A stretch of DNA of 11,536 nucleotides, from contig DOLC01000051.1 of assembly GCA_003509545.1 (NCBI GenBank), forward strand, positions 1-11,536, in the 5' to 3' direction. The stretch is from Peptococcaceae bacterium. Lineage in GTDB: Bacteria > Bacillota > DSM-521 > Neomoorellales > Neomoorellaceae. The notes under the pieces are model-generated. The model saw only the letters and a program-made list of their open reading frames with translations, was not told where the DNA came from and did no database searches. Shown piece after piece: positions 4,918 through 11,536 of this stretch; the first letter of the stretch is position 1; each line of letters begins with the position of its first letter. The position numbers were made by a program, and so were the translations under genes.

Positions 4918-6357
4918 ATGGTGGCCGTGTGGCAGGAAATGCTCGCCGACACGGACACCCCCGTATCCCTGTATTTAAAGCTCGGCCGCACTCCCTTTAG
5001 CTACCTTCTGGAGAGCATAGAAGGGGGGGAGAGGCTGGGGCGCTATTCCTTCCTGGGGTTTGATCCTCTGCTGATTTATTCTTGCCGCGCTGATAAGGGC
5101 CGCCTCCTGCAGGGGGGCGGGGAAGAAGAAGTCCCGGGTACGCCGGACTTCCTCCGTCGGCTCCTGGACGAATTAAAAGTTACTTCCGTACCGCCGGGTA
5201 TGCCGCGGTTTTTCGGAGGGCTGGTAGGCTATTTTGCCTACGATTTGGTACACCAGGTGGAAAAGCTGCCGGCGAGGGCCAGGGACGACCTCCGGTTGCC
5301 GGATATTTATCTGGTGTTGAACCGGGTTCTTTTGATTTACGACCACGTCTTGCGCACCGTGAAGATCGTTTGCCTGGCCCGGAGAGACGACCCGGAGGAC
5401 TACCGGCAGGCACAATTGCGCCTCCAAAGGGTAGCCGACCTCGTCCGCCGGAAGGCCGGAGGGCAGCCCGGGGAAGGAGGGGGCCTGGAGATCGGGGCTG
5501 CGCCCGGCGGGTGCCGGGCCAATATGACCGCCGAGGAGTTTAAAGATAAAGTGAGGCGCATTAAGGAATATATAGCTGCCGGCGACTGTATCCAGGTAGT
5601 CCTGTCCCGGAGGTTGGAAGTGCCTTTTGAAGGCGATACTTTTGCGGTGTACCGTCGCCTTCGGACGATAAACCCTTCGCCCTATATGTTTTACCTTAAC
5701 TTTCCAGAAGTACAGCTGGTCGGCTCGTCTCCCGAAACGCTGGTGAGGGTGGAGGATGGGGTGATCGAGAACCGCCCCATTGCCGGGACCCGGCCGCGGG
5801 GTCGTACGGCGGAGGAAGACCTCCAGTTGGCACTGGATCTGAAGAACAGCGAGAAGGAACGCGCCGAACACCTCATGCTCGTGGATTTAGGACGGAACGA
5901 TGTGGGCCGCGTAGCCGCTCCGGGAAGCGTGCGGGTGCCCCAATTTATGGCTATAGAGAATTATTCCCATGTAATGCACTTGGTTTCCACCGTTACCGGA
6001 CGTTTGGCGCCCGGCAGGACGGCCCTGGACGCCCTCCTGGCCTGTTTCCCCGCCGGCACGGTTTCTGGAGCGCCGAAGGTAAGGGCCATGGAGATAATTG
6101 CCGAGCTGGAGCCTCACTCCCGGGGCCCTTATGCCGGGGCGGTCGGCTACCTGGGTTTAAACGGGAATATGGACACCTGTATTGCCATCCGGACCATCGT
6201 CTTCACCAGGGGTCGGGCCTATGTGCAGGCCGGGGCCGGCATCGTGGCCGACTCCGACCCGGAGGCCGAATACGAGGAGACCTCTAGCAAAGCCCGGGCT
6301 TTGCTCCAAGCCCTGGATAGTTACCCTCTGGTAAAGGAAGGGGTACCATGCTGCTGA
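4918..6357 (+). CDS. trpE: Anthranilate synthase component I
   Basis: With TrpG, this enzyme turns chorismate and glutamine-derived ammonia into anthranilate, the committed step to tryptophan. The 479-residue product has LLES (30-33), the conserved N-terminal element of the tryptophan feedback site. The chorismate-binding domain shows NPSPYMFYL (252-260), IAGTRPRG (288-295), DLGRNDVGR (323-331), [10 protein letters not shown] (378-387) and GAVGYLG (407-413). I chose ATG 4918 because GAGGA (4907-4911) lies seven bases upstream and [17 protein letters not shown] matches the family's N-terminal region. The same frame stays open upstream to 4585. Earlier starts (for example ATG 4846) would place the TRAP site and terminator inside the protein. 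It overlaps trpG by 10 nt. Control is predicted at transcription (attenuator) and by feedback inhibition. Confidence 0.96.
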   Translation: MVAVWQEMLADTDTPVSLYLKLGRTPFSYLLESIEGGERLGRYSFLGFDPLLIYSCRADKGRLLQGGGEEEVPGTPDFLRRLLDELKVTSVPPGMPRFFGGLVGYFAYDLVHQVEKLPARARDDLRLPDIYLVLNRVLLIYDHVLRTVKIVCLARRDDPEDYRQAQLRLQRVADLVRRKAGGQPGEGGGLEIGAAPGGCRANMTAEEFKDKVRRIKEYIAAGDCIQVVLSRRLEVPFEGDTFAVYRRLRTINPSPYMFYLNFPEVQLVGSSPETLVRVEDGVIENRPIAGTRPRGRTAEEDLQLALDLKNSEKERAEHLMLVDLGRNDVGRVAAPGSVRVPQFMAIENYSHVMHLVSTVTGRLAPGRTALDALLACFPAGTVSGAPKVRAMEIIAELEPHSRGPYAGAVGYLGLNGNMDTCIAIRTIVFTRGRAYVQAGAGIVADSDPEAEYEETSSKARALLQALDSYPLVKEGVPCC

Positions 6358-6914
6358 TGATCGACAACTATGATTCTTTCACCTATAATCTCGTTCAATA
6401 CTTCGCCGAATTGGGAGCAGAGGTGGTGGTAAGGCGTAACGATGTCCTTAGCCTTGATGAGCTGGAAAAGCTTAAGCCCCGCTACCTCGTTATTTCCCCG
6501 GGTCCCTGTACGCCCGACAAGGCCGGAGTTTCCCTGGCGGCCGTAAAGAAGTTCGCCGGCAAGATACCTATTTTGGGCGTCTGCCTGGGGCACCAGTGCA
6601 TAGGGCAGGCCTTTGGGGGAAGGGTAGTCCGGGCCCGTCGCCTGATGCACGGCAAGACTTCTTCGATCATCCACGACGGGAAGACCATTTTTAAGGGACT
6701 GAAAAACCCTTTTCGGGCCACCCGCTACCACTCCCTCATGGTGGACGAAGAAACCCTACCCGAGTGCCTGGAGATTACCGCCAAATCCGAAGAAGGGGAG
6801 TTAATGGGTATACGACACCGGCAATTTCCCGTTGAGGGAGTGCAGTTTCACCCCGAATCTATCCTCACCGAGGAAGGGAAGAAATTGCTGGCCAACTTTT
6901 TGGCCTTAGGGTGA
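6348..6914 (+). CDS. trpG: Anthranilate synthase component II, glutamine amidotransferase
   Basis: This class I glutamine amidotransferase supplies ammonia to TrpE. The 188-residue protein has the family start [12 protein letters not shown], the oxyanion region SPGPCTP (50-56), the nucleophile elbow LGVCLGHQ with Cys79, RYHSL (126-130) and the catalytic His168/Glu170 pair in QFHPES. ATG 6348 follows AAGGAAGGGG (6333-6342) and overlaps the trpE end by 10 nt. A second ATG (6357) overlaps the trpE stop by one base. In B. subtilis the amidotransferase (pabA/trpG) lies in the folate operon and serves both pathways, but here it is inside the trp operon. Whether it also serves PabB cannot be judged here. 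No TRAP-like triplets precede this start. Confidence 0.96.
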   Translation: MLLMIDNYDSFTYNLVQYFAELGAEVVVRRNDVLSLDELEKLKPRYLVISPGPCTPDKAGVSLAAVKKFAGKIPILGVCLGHQCIGQAFGGRVVRARRLMHGKTSSIIHDGKTIFKGLKNPFRATRYHSLMVDEETLPECLEITAKSEEGELMGIRHRQFPVEGVQFHPESILTEEGKKLLANFLALG

Positions 6915-6925
6915 AGGCGGAATTT

Positions 6926-6953
6926 GAGCAGAGAAGAGGGGAGAGGAGCTGAG
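6926..6953 (+). promoter_or_regulatory. GAG array over the trpD ribosome binding site, candidate TRAP translational operator
   Basis: Six GAG triplets start at 6926, 6931, 6936, 6941, 6946 and 6951, with an exact 5-nt period and 2-nt spacers. The last ends two bases before the trpD ATG. The array contains the only Shine-Dalgarno-like sequence for trpD (GGGGAGAGGAG, 6938-6948). In B. subtilis, TRAP represses translation of genes such as pabA(trpG) and trpP through triplet arrays overlapping the ribosome binding site; those arrays have about nine triplets. Six is fewer but more regular. The trpG-trpD gap (41 nt) is the longest in the operon. Alternatively this is merely a purine-rich ribosome site. 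Confidence 0.68.
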
Positions 6954-6955
6954 CC

Positions 6956-7975
6956 ATGTTGGCCGAATACATCCGTAAAGTAGTAGCCGGCCAGTCCTTA
7001 ACTGAGGTGGAGGCCGCGAAGGCCATGGAGGCCATTATGGAGGGCCAGGCCACGCCGGCCCAAATAGGGGCTTTTTTGACAGCCTTGCGGCTTAAAGGGG
7101 AAACGGTGGATGAAATTACGGGCTTCGCCCGGACCATGCGGCGCCTGGCCGTCCCCCTTAAGGTCCGCCGGCAGGTCCTGGTGGATACCTGCGGCACAGG
7201 GGGCGATGGTAGCCATACCTTTAACATTTCCACCGCCGCTGCCTTTGTGGTGGCCGGCGCGGGGGTGCCGGTGGCCAAACACGGCAACCGCTCGGTTTCC
7301 AGCCGTGCCGGCAGCGCCGATGTTCTGGAAGCCCTGGGAGTACGGGTGGACCTCCCACCGGCCGGCGTCGAAGAGTGTCTGGAGAAGGTGGGGATGGGTT
7401 TTCTCTTCGCTCCTTCCTTTCATAAAGCCATGAAACATGCTGCCGGTCCCCGGCGGGAGATAGGGATCCGCACGGTATTTAACCTCCTGGGTCCCCTTAC
7501 CAACCCCGCCGGCGCCCCGTATCAGCTGGTCGGCGTCTACGGGCCGGAATTGACGGAAACCGTGGCCTCCGTCTTGGGCCGCCTGGGGTGTCGGCGGGCT
7601 TTCGTAGTTCACGGGAGCGACGGGTTGGACGAAATCACCATAACGGGCCCGACGAAAATTACCCGCCTGGAGGAGGGTTCTTTGGAAACGTTTTTCTTCG
7701 ATCCGGCGGAAATAGGAATCGGCCCCGTCGGTCCGGAGGAGCTGCTGGGGGGGACGGCCGCGGATAATGCCGAGATTATCCGCGGCGTATTGAAGGGCAG
7801 GCCGGGGCCAGCGCGGGATGTAGTAGTGGTGAATGCCGCCTTTGCCTTAATGGCTGCCGGTGTCGCCTCATCGGTGAGGGAAGGCATGGCCTTGGCGGCC
7901 CAGAGTATAGATACCGGAGCGGCTCACGGCAAATTGGCCGCCCTGATTAGGTTCACGGAAAGCTGGGCCGCCTGA
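6956..7975 (+). CDS. trpD: Anthranilate phosphoribosyltransferase
   Basis: This enzyme joins anthranilate to PRPP, giving N-(5'-phosphoribosyl)anthranilate. The 339 residues match the usual length of stand-alone TrpD. Seen motifs are the N-terminal helical region with TPAQIGAFLTALRLKGET (33-50), the PRPP/pyrophosphate loop CGTGGDGSHTFNIST (79-93), KHGNRSVSS (108-116), the anthranilate-site REIGIRTVFNLLGPLTNP (167-184) and DGLDE (222-226), which holds the acidic metal-binding pair. ATG 6956 sits directly behind the GAG array described above, so its translation may be controlled separately from trpG. Its stop overlaps the trpC start by one base. Confidence 0.96.
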   Translation: MLAEYIRKVVAGQSLTEVEAAKAMEAIMEGQATPAQIGAFLTALRLKGETVDEITGFARTMRRLAVPLKVRRQVLVDTCGTGGDGSHTFNISTAAAFVVAGAGVPVAKHGNRSVSSRAGSADVLEALGVRVDLPPAGVEECLEKVGMGFLFAPSFHKAMKHAAGPRREIGIRTVFNLLGPLTNPAGAPYQLVGVYGPELTETVASVLGRLGCRRAFVVHGSDGLDEITITGPTKITRLEEGSLETFFFDPAEIGIGPVGPEELLGGTAADNAEIIRGVLKGRPGPARDVVVVNAAFALMAAGVASSVREGMALAAQSIDTGAAHGKLAALIRFTESWAA

Positions 7976-8766
7976 TGTTGGATAAAATTTTGGAGTACAA
8001 GCGCTTGGAGACGGCCCGCGCACGGGAGGAGCTGCCTTTACACCGACTGGAGGAGATATGTAAGGGGCTACCCTTTACCCGCGACTTTGCCGGCGCCCTT
8101 CGGCGGGGTGCCTCCATTAGCCTCCTGGCCGAGATAAAGAAGGCTTCTCCCTCGCGGGGCGTGCTGTGCCCGGACTTCGATCCCGTGATGCTGGCTGGCC
8201 TTTACACCCGCGCCGGCGCGGCTGCCCTCTCGGTACTTACGGATGAAAGATTCTTCCATGGGCACCCACGGCATATTGCCTTGGTGAAGGAAGCTACTCC
8301 CCTACCCCTTTTGCGCAAGGACTTCATCATCGATGAGTACCAGATTTTTGCCAGCAGAGCCCTGGGGGCCGACGCCCTGCTATTGATCGTGGCCGCCCTG
8401 GAGGAAGCCCGGTTGCGGGAATACCTGGCCTTGGCCTCCCGGCTGGGCCTCGCAGCCCTGGTGGAAACCCATACCCCGGGAGAAATCGAGACGGCCCTTA
8501 GAGCGGGCGTCCAAATTATAGGAATCAATAATCGAGATTTGCACACCTTCAAGACGGACATAAGAACTACCTTGGAACTACGCCCCCTGATACCTCCCGG
8601 GCGGTTAGTGGTGAGCGAGAGCGGGATCCGCAGCCGCCGGGATGTGGTCCTCCTGGCCCGGGCCGGGGTGGACGCCGTCCTGGTGGGTGAAGCCCTGGTG
8701 ACTTCCGCCGATGTGGAGGCTAAAATACGCGAGCTCTTTGGGCAGCCCGCAAAAGGGGATAGGTGA
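7975..8766 (+). CDS. trpC: Indole-3-glycerol phosphate synthase
   Basis: This enzyme decarboxylates and cyclises CdRP to indole-3-glycerol phosphate. The 263-residue (beta/alpha)8 barrel has LLAEIKKASPSRG (50-62) with catalytic Glu53 and Lys55, LRKDFIIDEYQ (113-123) with catalytic Lys115, LLIVAAL (136-142), LVETHT (162-167) with Glu164, GINNRDLHTF (183-192) and VSESGI (213-218). It is a single-domain TrpC; the isomerase is a separate downstream gene, unlike the E. coli fusion. ATG 7975 overlaps the trpD stop by one base and has only a weak ribosome site, so translational coupling to trpD is likely. Any repression of trpD translation would then carry over to trpC. Confidence 0.96.
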   Translation: MLDKILEYKRLETARAREELPLHRLEEICKGLPFTRDFAGALRRGASISLLAEIKKASPSRGVLCPDFDPVMLAGLYTRAGAAALSVLTDERFFHGHPRHIALVKEATPLPLLRKDFIIDEYQIFASRALGADALLLIVAALEEARLREYLALASRLGLAALVETHTPGEIETALRAGVQIIGINNRDLHTFKTDIRTTLELRPLIPPGRLVVSESGIRSRRDVVLLARAGVDAVLVGEALVTSADVEAKIRELFGQPAKGDR

Positions 8767-8798
8767 AGGTAGGAAGGAATCCGCGAGGAGGAAGGCAC

Positions 8799-9425
8799 GT
8801 GGTAAGGGTAAAGATCTGCGGTATTAAGACCTGGGAGGAGGCCAGGGCGGCCTTGGAGGCAGGGGTCCACGCCCTGGGTTTCGTCTTCGCCCCCGGCCCG
8901 CGCCGGATTCACCCCGAAGTGGCCCGGGAGATAATCCTTAGGCTTCCACCCTTTGTTACCAGCGTAGGCGTGTTTGTCAACGAGCCGCGGTACAGCCTCC
9001 TGGAGATAGCCAGTTTCTGCCGGCTGGATGTGTTACAGCTCCACGGAGACGAGCCGCCTGAGTACTGCCGCGGCCTCTCGCAACGCTTAATAAAGGCCAT
9101 ACGGGTAAAGGATGCAGCCTCCCTCGAGCTTATTCCTAAATACCCGGTGGATGCCTTTCTGCTGGACACTTTTGTTCCCGGCCAGGCCGGGGGCACGGGC
9201 CGTACCTTCAACTGGGAGATTGCCCGCCGGGCCGTCGAGCTGGGTCCCCCTATCATTTTGGCCGGCGGTTTAACACCGGAAAACGTGGCCGAGGCCATCC
9301 GAAAGGTGCGGCCTTATGCTGTGGATGTGAGCAGCGGGGTGGAGACCGATGGCCAGAAGGACCCCGTCAAAATAGCCCGTTTCATGGAGGCTGTAGCCAG
9401 GGTTAACGAGGAGGAGGGCCAATGA
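8799..9425 (+). CDS. trpF: Phosphoribosylanthranilate isomerase
   Basis: This enzyme isomerises phosphoribosylanthranilate to CdRP, the substrate of TrpC. The 208-residue barrel shows VKICGIK (4-10) with catalytic Cys7, [10 protein letters not shown] (27-36), LQLHGDE (79-85), LLDT with catalytic Asp123, GGTGRTFNW (131-139), LAGGL (154-158) and DVSSGVE (176-182). I place the start at GTG 8799. AGGAGG (8786-8791) lies seven bases upstream, and the protein then begins [10 protein letters not shown], as in the family. A GTG at 8763 in the same frame overlaps the trpC stop but adds twelve unconserved residues. The gene ends with a 4-nt overlap into trpB. Confidence 0.94.
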   Translation: MVRVKICGIKTWEEARAALEAGVHALGFVFAPGPRRIHPEVAREIILRLPPFVTSVGVFVNEPRYSLLEIASFCRLDVLQLHGDEPPEYCRGLSQRLIKAIRVKDAASLELIPKYPVDAFLLDTFVPGQAGGTGRTFNWEIARRAVELGPPIILAGGLTPENVAEAIRKVRPYAVDVSSGVETDGQKDPVKIARFMEAVARVNEEEGQ

Positions 9426-10660
9426 GTATACCGGATGCCACAGGTCGCTTTGGAAGCTATGGAGGCCGGTTTGTGCCGGAAACCCTGATGCCGGCCCTGG
9501 AAGAACTGGAAAGGGCGTACTTAGAGGTACGCGAAGACAAAGAGTTCCAGGCGGAGCTAAATTATTACCTGCGCCATTACGCCGGCCGGCCTACGCCCTT
9601 ATACTTCGCCCGGAATCTAACGGCCCATTGGGGCGGTGCGCAAATATATTTGAAAAGGGAAGATTTAAACCATACGGGTTCCCACAAGCTCAACAATGCC
9701 CTGGGGCAAGCCTTGTTGGCCCGGCGGATGGGTAAGAAGCGCATCATCGCCGAAACCGGGGCCGGGCAGCACGGGGTAGCTACGGCCACCGTCGCCGCCC
9801 TTTTAGGCCTGGAATGTGAAATATACATGGGCGCCGAGGACTGCCGGCGCCAGGCCTTAAACGTATTCCGCATGGAGCTCATGGGGGCCCGGGTAAAGCC
9901 GGTGGACGGCGGCACGGCCACCCTTAAGGATGCCATTAACGAGGCCCTGCGGGACTGGGTGACCAATGTAAAGACCACCCATTACCTGGTGGGCTCGGTG
10001 GTGGGCCCCCATCCCTACCCCCTAATGGTCAGGGATTTTCAGGCAGTTATCGGCAGGGAAGTCCGGGATCAGCTGTTCGCCGCCTGTGGCCGCCTGCCGG
10101 ATCACCTGGTGGCCTGCGTCGGAGGCGGGAGCAATGCCATGGGGCTCTTTTATCCCTTCCTGGAGGAAGAAAAGGTAAAACTTTGGGGGGCGGAGGCCGC
10201 CGGCAAGGGTCTGGAGACGGGGTCGCACGCTGCCACCCTGACGGCCGGGACACCGGGGGTGCTCCACGGTTTTTACAGCTACTTGCTCCAGGACGAGGCC
10301 GGGCAAATCCTGCCCGTCTATTCTATCTCTGCCGGGTTGGACTATCCGGGAGTGGGGCCCGAGCACAGTTACCTCAAGGACGCCGGCCGGGCTACCTACG
10401 AGGCGATTAGCGACGCCGAGGCCTTGGAAGCCTTTCGACTCCTGAGCCACACCGAGGGTATTATACCTGCCCTGGAGAGCGCCCACGCCGTGGCCCTGGC
10501 CGCCAAGCTGGCTCCGCGGTTGAGCCCGGAGGAAATTATGGTTATCAATCTGTCAGGCCGGGGAGACAAGGACGTGCAGCAAGTGGCGGACATCCTGGGA
10601 AGGGAGGCAAGAGAAAATGGGCAACGCAAGGCTGACCGCCCCCTTTGCAAAGGGCCGTAA
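9422..10660 (+). CDS. trpB: Tryptophan synthase beta chain
   Basis: This PLP enzyme condenses indole with L-serine to tryptophan, in an alpha2beta2 complex with TrpA. The 412-residue protein is the classic TrpB1 type: [13 protein letters not shown] (8-20), HKLNNA (88-93) with the PLP Lys89, ETGAGQHG (111-118) with catalytic Glu111, the PLP-phosphate loop GGGSNA (234-239), [11 protein letters not shown] (305-315) and SGRGDKD (378-384). ATG 9422 overlaps the trpF stop by 4 nt behind GAGGAGGG. After the conserved end it has a tail of about 28 residues, rich in basic residues, that runs 44 nt into trpA. This overlap is longer than usual for the pair. Confidence 0.96.
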   Translation: MSIPDATGRFGSYGGRFVPETLMPALEELERAYLEVREDKEFQAELNYYLRHYAGRPTPLYFARNLTAHWGGAQIYLKREDLNHTGSHKLNNALGQALLARRMGKKRIIAETGAGQHGVATATVAALLGLECEIYMGAEDCRRQALNVFRMELMGARVKPVDGGTATLKDAINEALRDWVTNVKTTHYLVGSVVGPHPYPLMVRDFQAVIGREVRDQLFAACGRLPDHLVACVGGGSNAMGLFYPFLEEEKVKLWGAEAAGKGLETGSHAATLTAGTPGVLHGFYSYLLQDEAGQILPVYSISAGLDYPGVGPEHSYLKDAGRATYEAISDAEALEAFRLLSHTEGIIPALESAHAVALAAKLAPRLSPEEIMVINLSGRGDKDVQQVADILGREARENGQRKADRPLCKGP

Positions 10661-11396
10661 GGCCTTGATCGTCTATGTCTGCGCCGGGGACCCTACCCTG
10701 GCAGAGACGGCGCGGCTGGTACCGGCGCTGGCGGACGCCGGGGCCGACATAATCGAATTGGGAGTCCCCTTTTCCGACCCGGTAGCCGACGGCCCCGTGA
10801 TCCAGGCTGCCGGACAGCGGGCCATGGCCTCCGGGACTACCCTGGCACGGGTTGTGGAGTTGGCGGCCGCTCTCCGGGCGAAGATAGCTACACCGCTGGT
10901 ATTGATGAGCTATTACAATCCCCTATTGCGCTACGGCCTGGCGGAGTTCGGCCGCCGCCTGGCGGCTGCCGGGGTAGACGGAGTTATCGTCCCCGACCTT
11001 CCCTGGGAGGAAGCCGGCCCTCTCCGGGAGGCGCTGGAGGAGAGAGGATTGGACTTCATCCCCCTGGTAGCGCCTACAACCCCGGAAGACCGGCTCCGGC
11101 GGATTCTCTCGGGCGCCCCGGCCTTTATCTATTGCGTCTCCCTTACCGGCGTTACGGGAGCCCGGGAAGAGCTTCCCCCGGGCCTGTCGTCCTATATGGA
11201 AAGGTTGCGAAGGGTTACTTCTTTACCCCTGGCCCTGGGCTTCGGCATCGGCAGCGCCGACCACCTTAGGCGGCTGGCCCCTCTGGGAGACGGTTTTATA
11301 GTGGGCAGCGCGGTGGTGCAGGCCCTGGCCGAGGGTGGGATATCACGGGCAGCCGGCCTGGTTAAGGATATGCGCGCGGCTTTAGATGCCCTGTAG
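10617..11396 (+). CDS. trpA: Tryptophan synthase alpha chain
   Basis: This subunit cleaves indole-3-glycerol phosphate to glyceraldehyde 3-phosphate and indole, which is channelled to TrpB. The 259-residue barrel has YVCAGDPT (20-27), [15 protein letters not shown] (46-60) with the catalytic pair Glu47 and Asp58, [35 protein letters not shown] and the phosphate-binding GFGIGS. ATG 10617 is preceded by AGGGAGG (10601-10607), nine bases upstream. The start lies inside the trpB reading frame, in a different phase. It is the last trp gene; a repeat copy follows. No simple intrinsic terminator is evident directly after the stop, so transcription may continue beyond the window. Confidence 0.96.
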   Translation: MGNARLTAPFAKGRKALIVYVCAGDPTLAETARLVPALADAGADIIELGVPFSDPVADGPVIQAAGQRAMASGTTLARVVELAAALRAKIATPLVLMSYYNPLLRYGLAEFGRRLAAAGVDGVIVPDLPWEEAGPLREALEERGLDFIPLVAPTTPEDRLRRILSGAPAFIYCVSLTGVTGAREELPPGLSSYMERLRRVTSLPLALGFGIGSADHLRRLAPLGDGFIVGSAVVQALAEGGISRAAGLVKDMRAALDAL

Positions 11397-11536
11397 CCAC
11401 GCTTTTACCTGAGTTATCCCCACTTTTTGCAGAGCAGGCCTGCTTGGGCTTGAGATAGAGCGACTAAACCCGAGCGGTCAGCCAAACTTAAGCTTGGCGA
11501 AGGGCTTAAGAAAGGCCCGAGGCTTTTGAGAGGCCA
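11397..11536 (+). repeat. Dispersed repeat, copy 3 (cut by the window end)
   Basis: After about 35 nt of unremarkable DNA, GCAGGCCTGCTTGGGCTTG (11434-11452) matches the minus strand of copy 2 with one mismatch. The similarity continues as an AG-GAGCGA block and later CTTAAGCTTGG and AAGGCC segments. A hairpin CTTAAGC (11487-11493) / GCTTAAG (11504-11510) parallels the hairpin of copy 2. It has the same orientation as copy 1. It has no T tract that would make it an obvious trp terminator. Confidence 0.5.

Noticed and set aside
8763..8798. Upstream GTG start for trpF at 8763
   Set aside because: It adds twelve unconserved residues; GTG 8799 has a well-placed AGGAGG and gives the family N-terminus.
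11414..11422. Single DnaA-box-like TTATCCCCA
   Set aside because: One mismatch to the consensus, isolated, with no cluster or AT-rich unwinding region.
1..11536. CRISPR array, tRNA/rRNA genes, insertion sequence or defence system
   Set aside because: No regular repeat-spacer pattern, no tRNA or rRNA sequence recognised, and no transposase, nuclease or toxin-like gene seen. The exactly periodic signals are the GAG arrays, which are explained as RNA-binding sites.

Overview
The window reads as chromosomal DNA of a GC-rich, probably thermophilic, anaerobic Firmicute (class Clostridia; the Moorella/Desulfotomaculum side of the group would fit). This is inferred from strong AGGAGG-type ribosome binding sites, sigma-A promoter hexamers, an AroH-type chorismate mutase of the Bacillus kind, GTG starts and very tight gene packing. 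No species can be proven from the sequence alone.

Layout. (1) 1-290: non-coding DNA with a 13-G run, a diverged copy of a dispersed repeat and short duplicated motifs. (2) 299-661 (+): aroH, monofunctional chorismate mutase. (3) 662-818: convergent intergenic DNA with a likely aroH terminator. (4) 4203-819 (-): a three-gene ferric-iron ABC uptake operon (lipoprotein receptor, fused double permease, short ATPase) behind a near-consensus Fur box at 4242-4260. (5) 4261-4750: divergent intergenic DNA with a second, inverted copy of the dispersed repeat. (6) 4754-4917: trp promoter and leader. (7) 4918-11396 (+): a complete, tightly packed tryptophan operon trpE-trpG-trpD-trpC-trpF-trpB-trpA. (8) 11397-11536: a third repeat copy.

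The seven trp products carry chorismate to tryptophan. TrpE/TrpG make anthranilate, TrpD adds phosphoribose, TrpF isomerises, TrpC closes the indole ring, and TrpA/TrpB release indole and join it to serine. AroH upstream draws on the same chorismate pool, toward phenylalanine and tyrosine.

The main discovery candidate is the trp control system. The leader contains ten (G/T)AG triplets spaced by 2-3 nt, plus an eleventh after 6 nt (4801-4859). They overlap an antiterminator that is mutually exclusive with a clear intrinsic terminator (4872-4905). This is the architecture of a TRAP (MtrB) attenuator as known from Bacillus subtilis, but very compact and apparently outside Bacillus. A second array of six GAG triplets with an exact 5-nt period (6926-6953) covers the trpD ribosome binding site, in the longest gap between trp genes. 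This suggests that TRAP also represses translation inside the operon. No TRAP gene is in the window, so its presence in the genome is a prediction.
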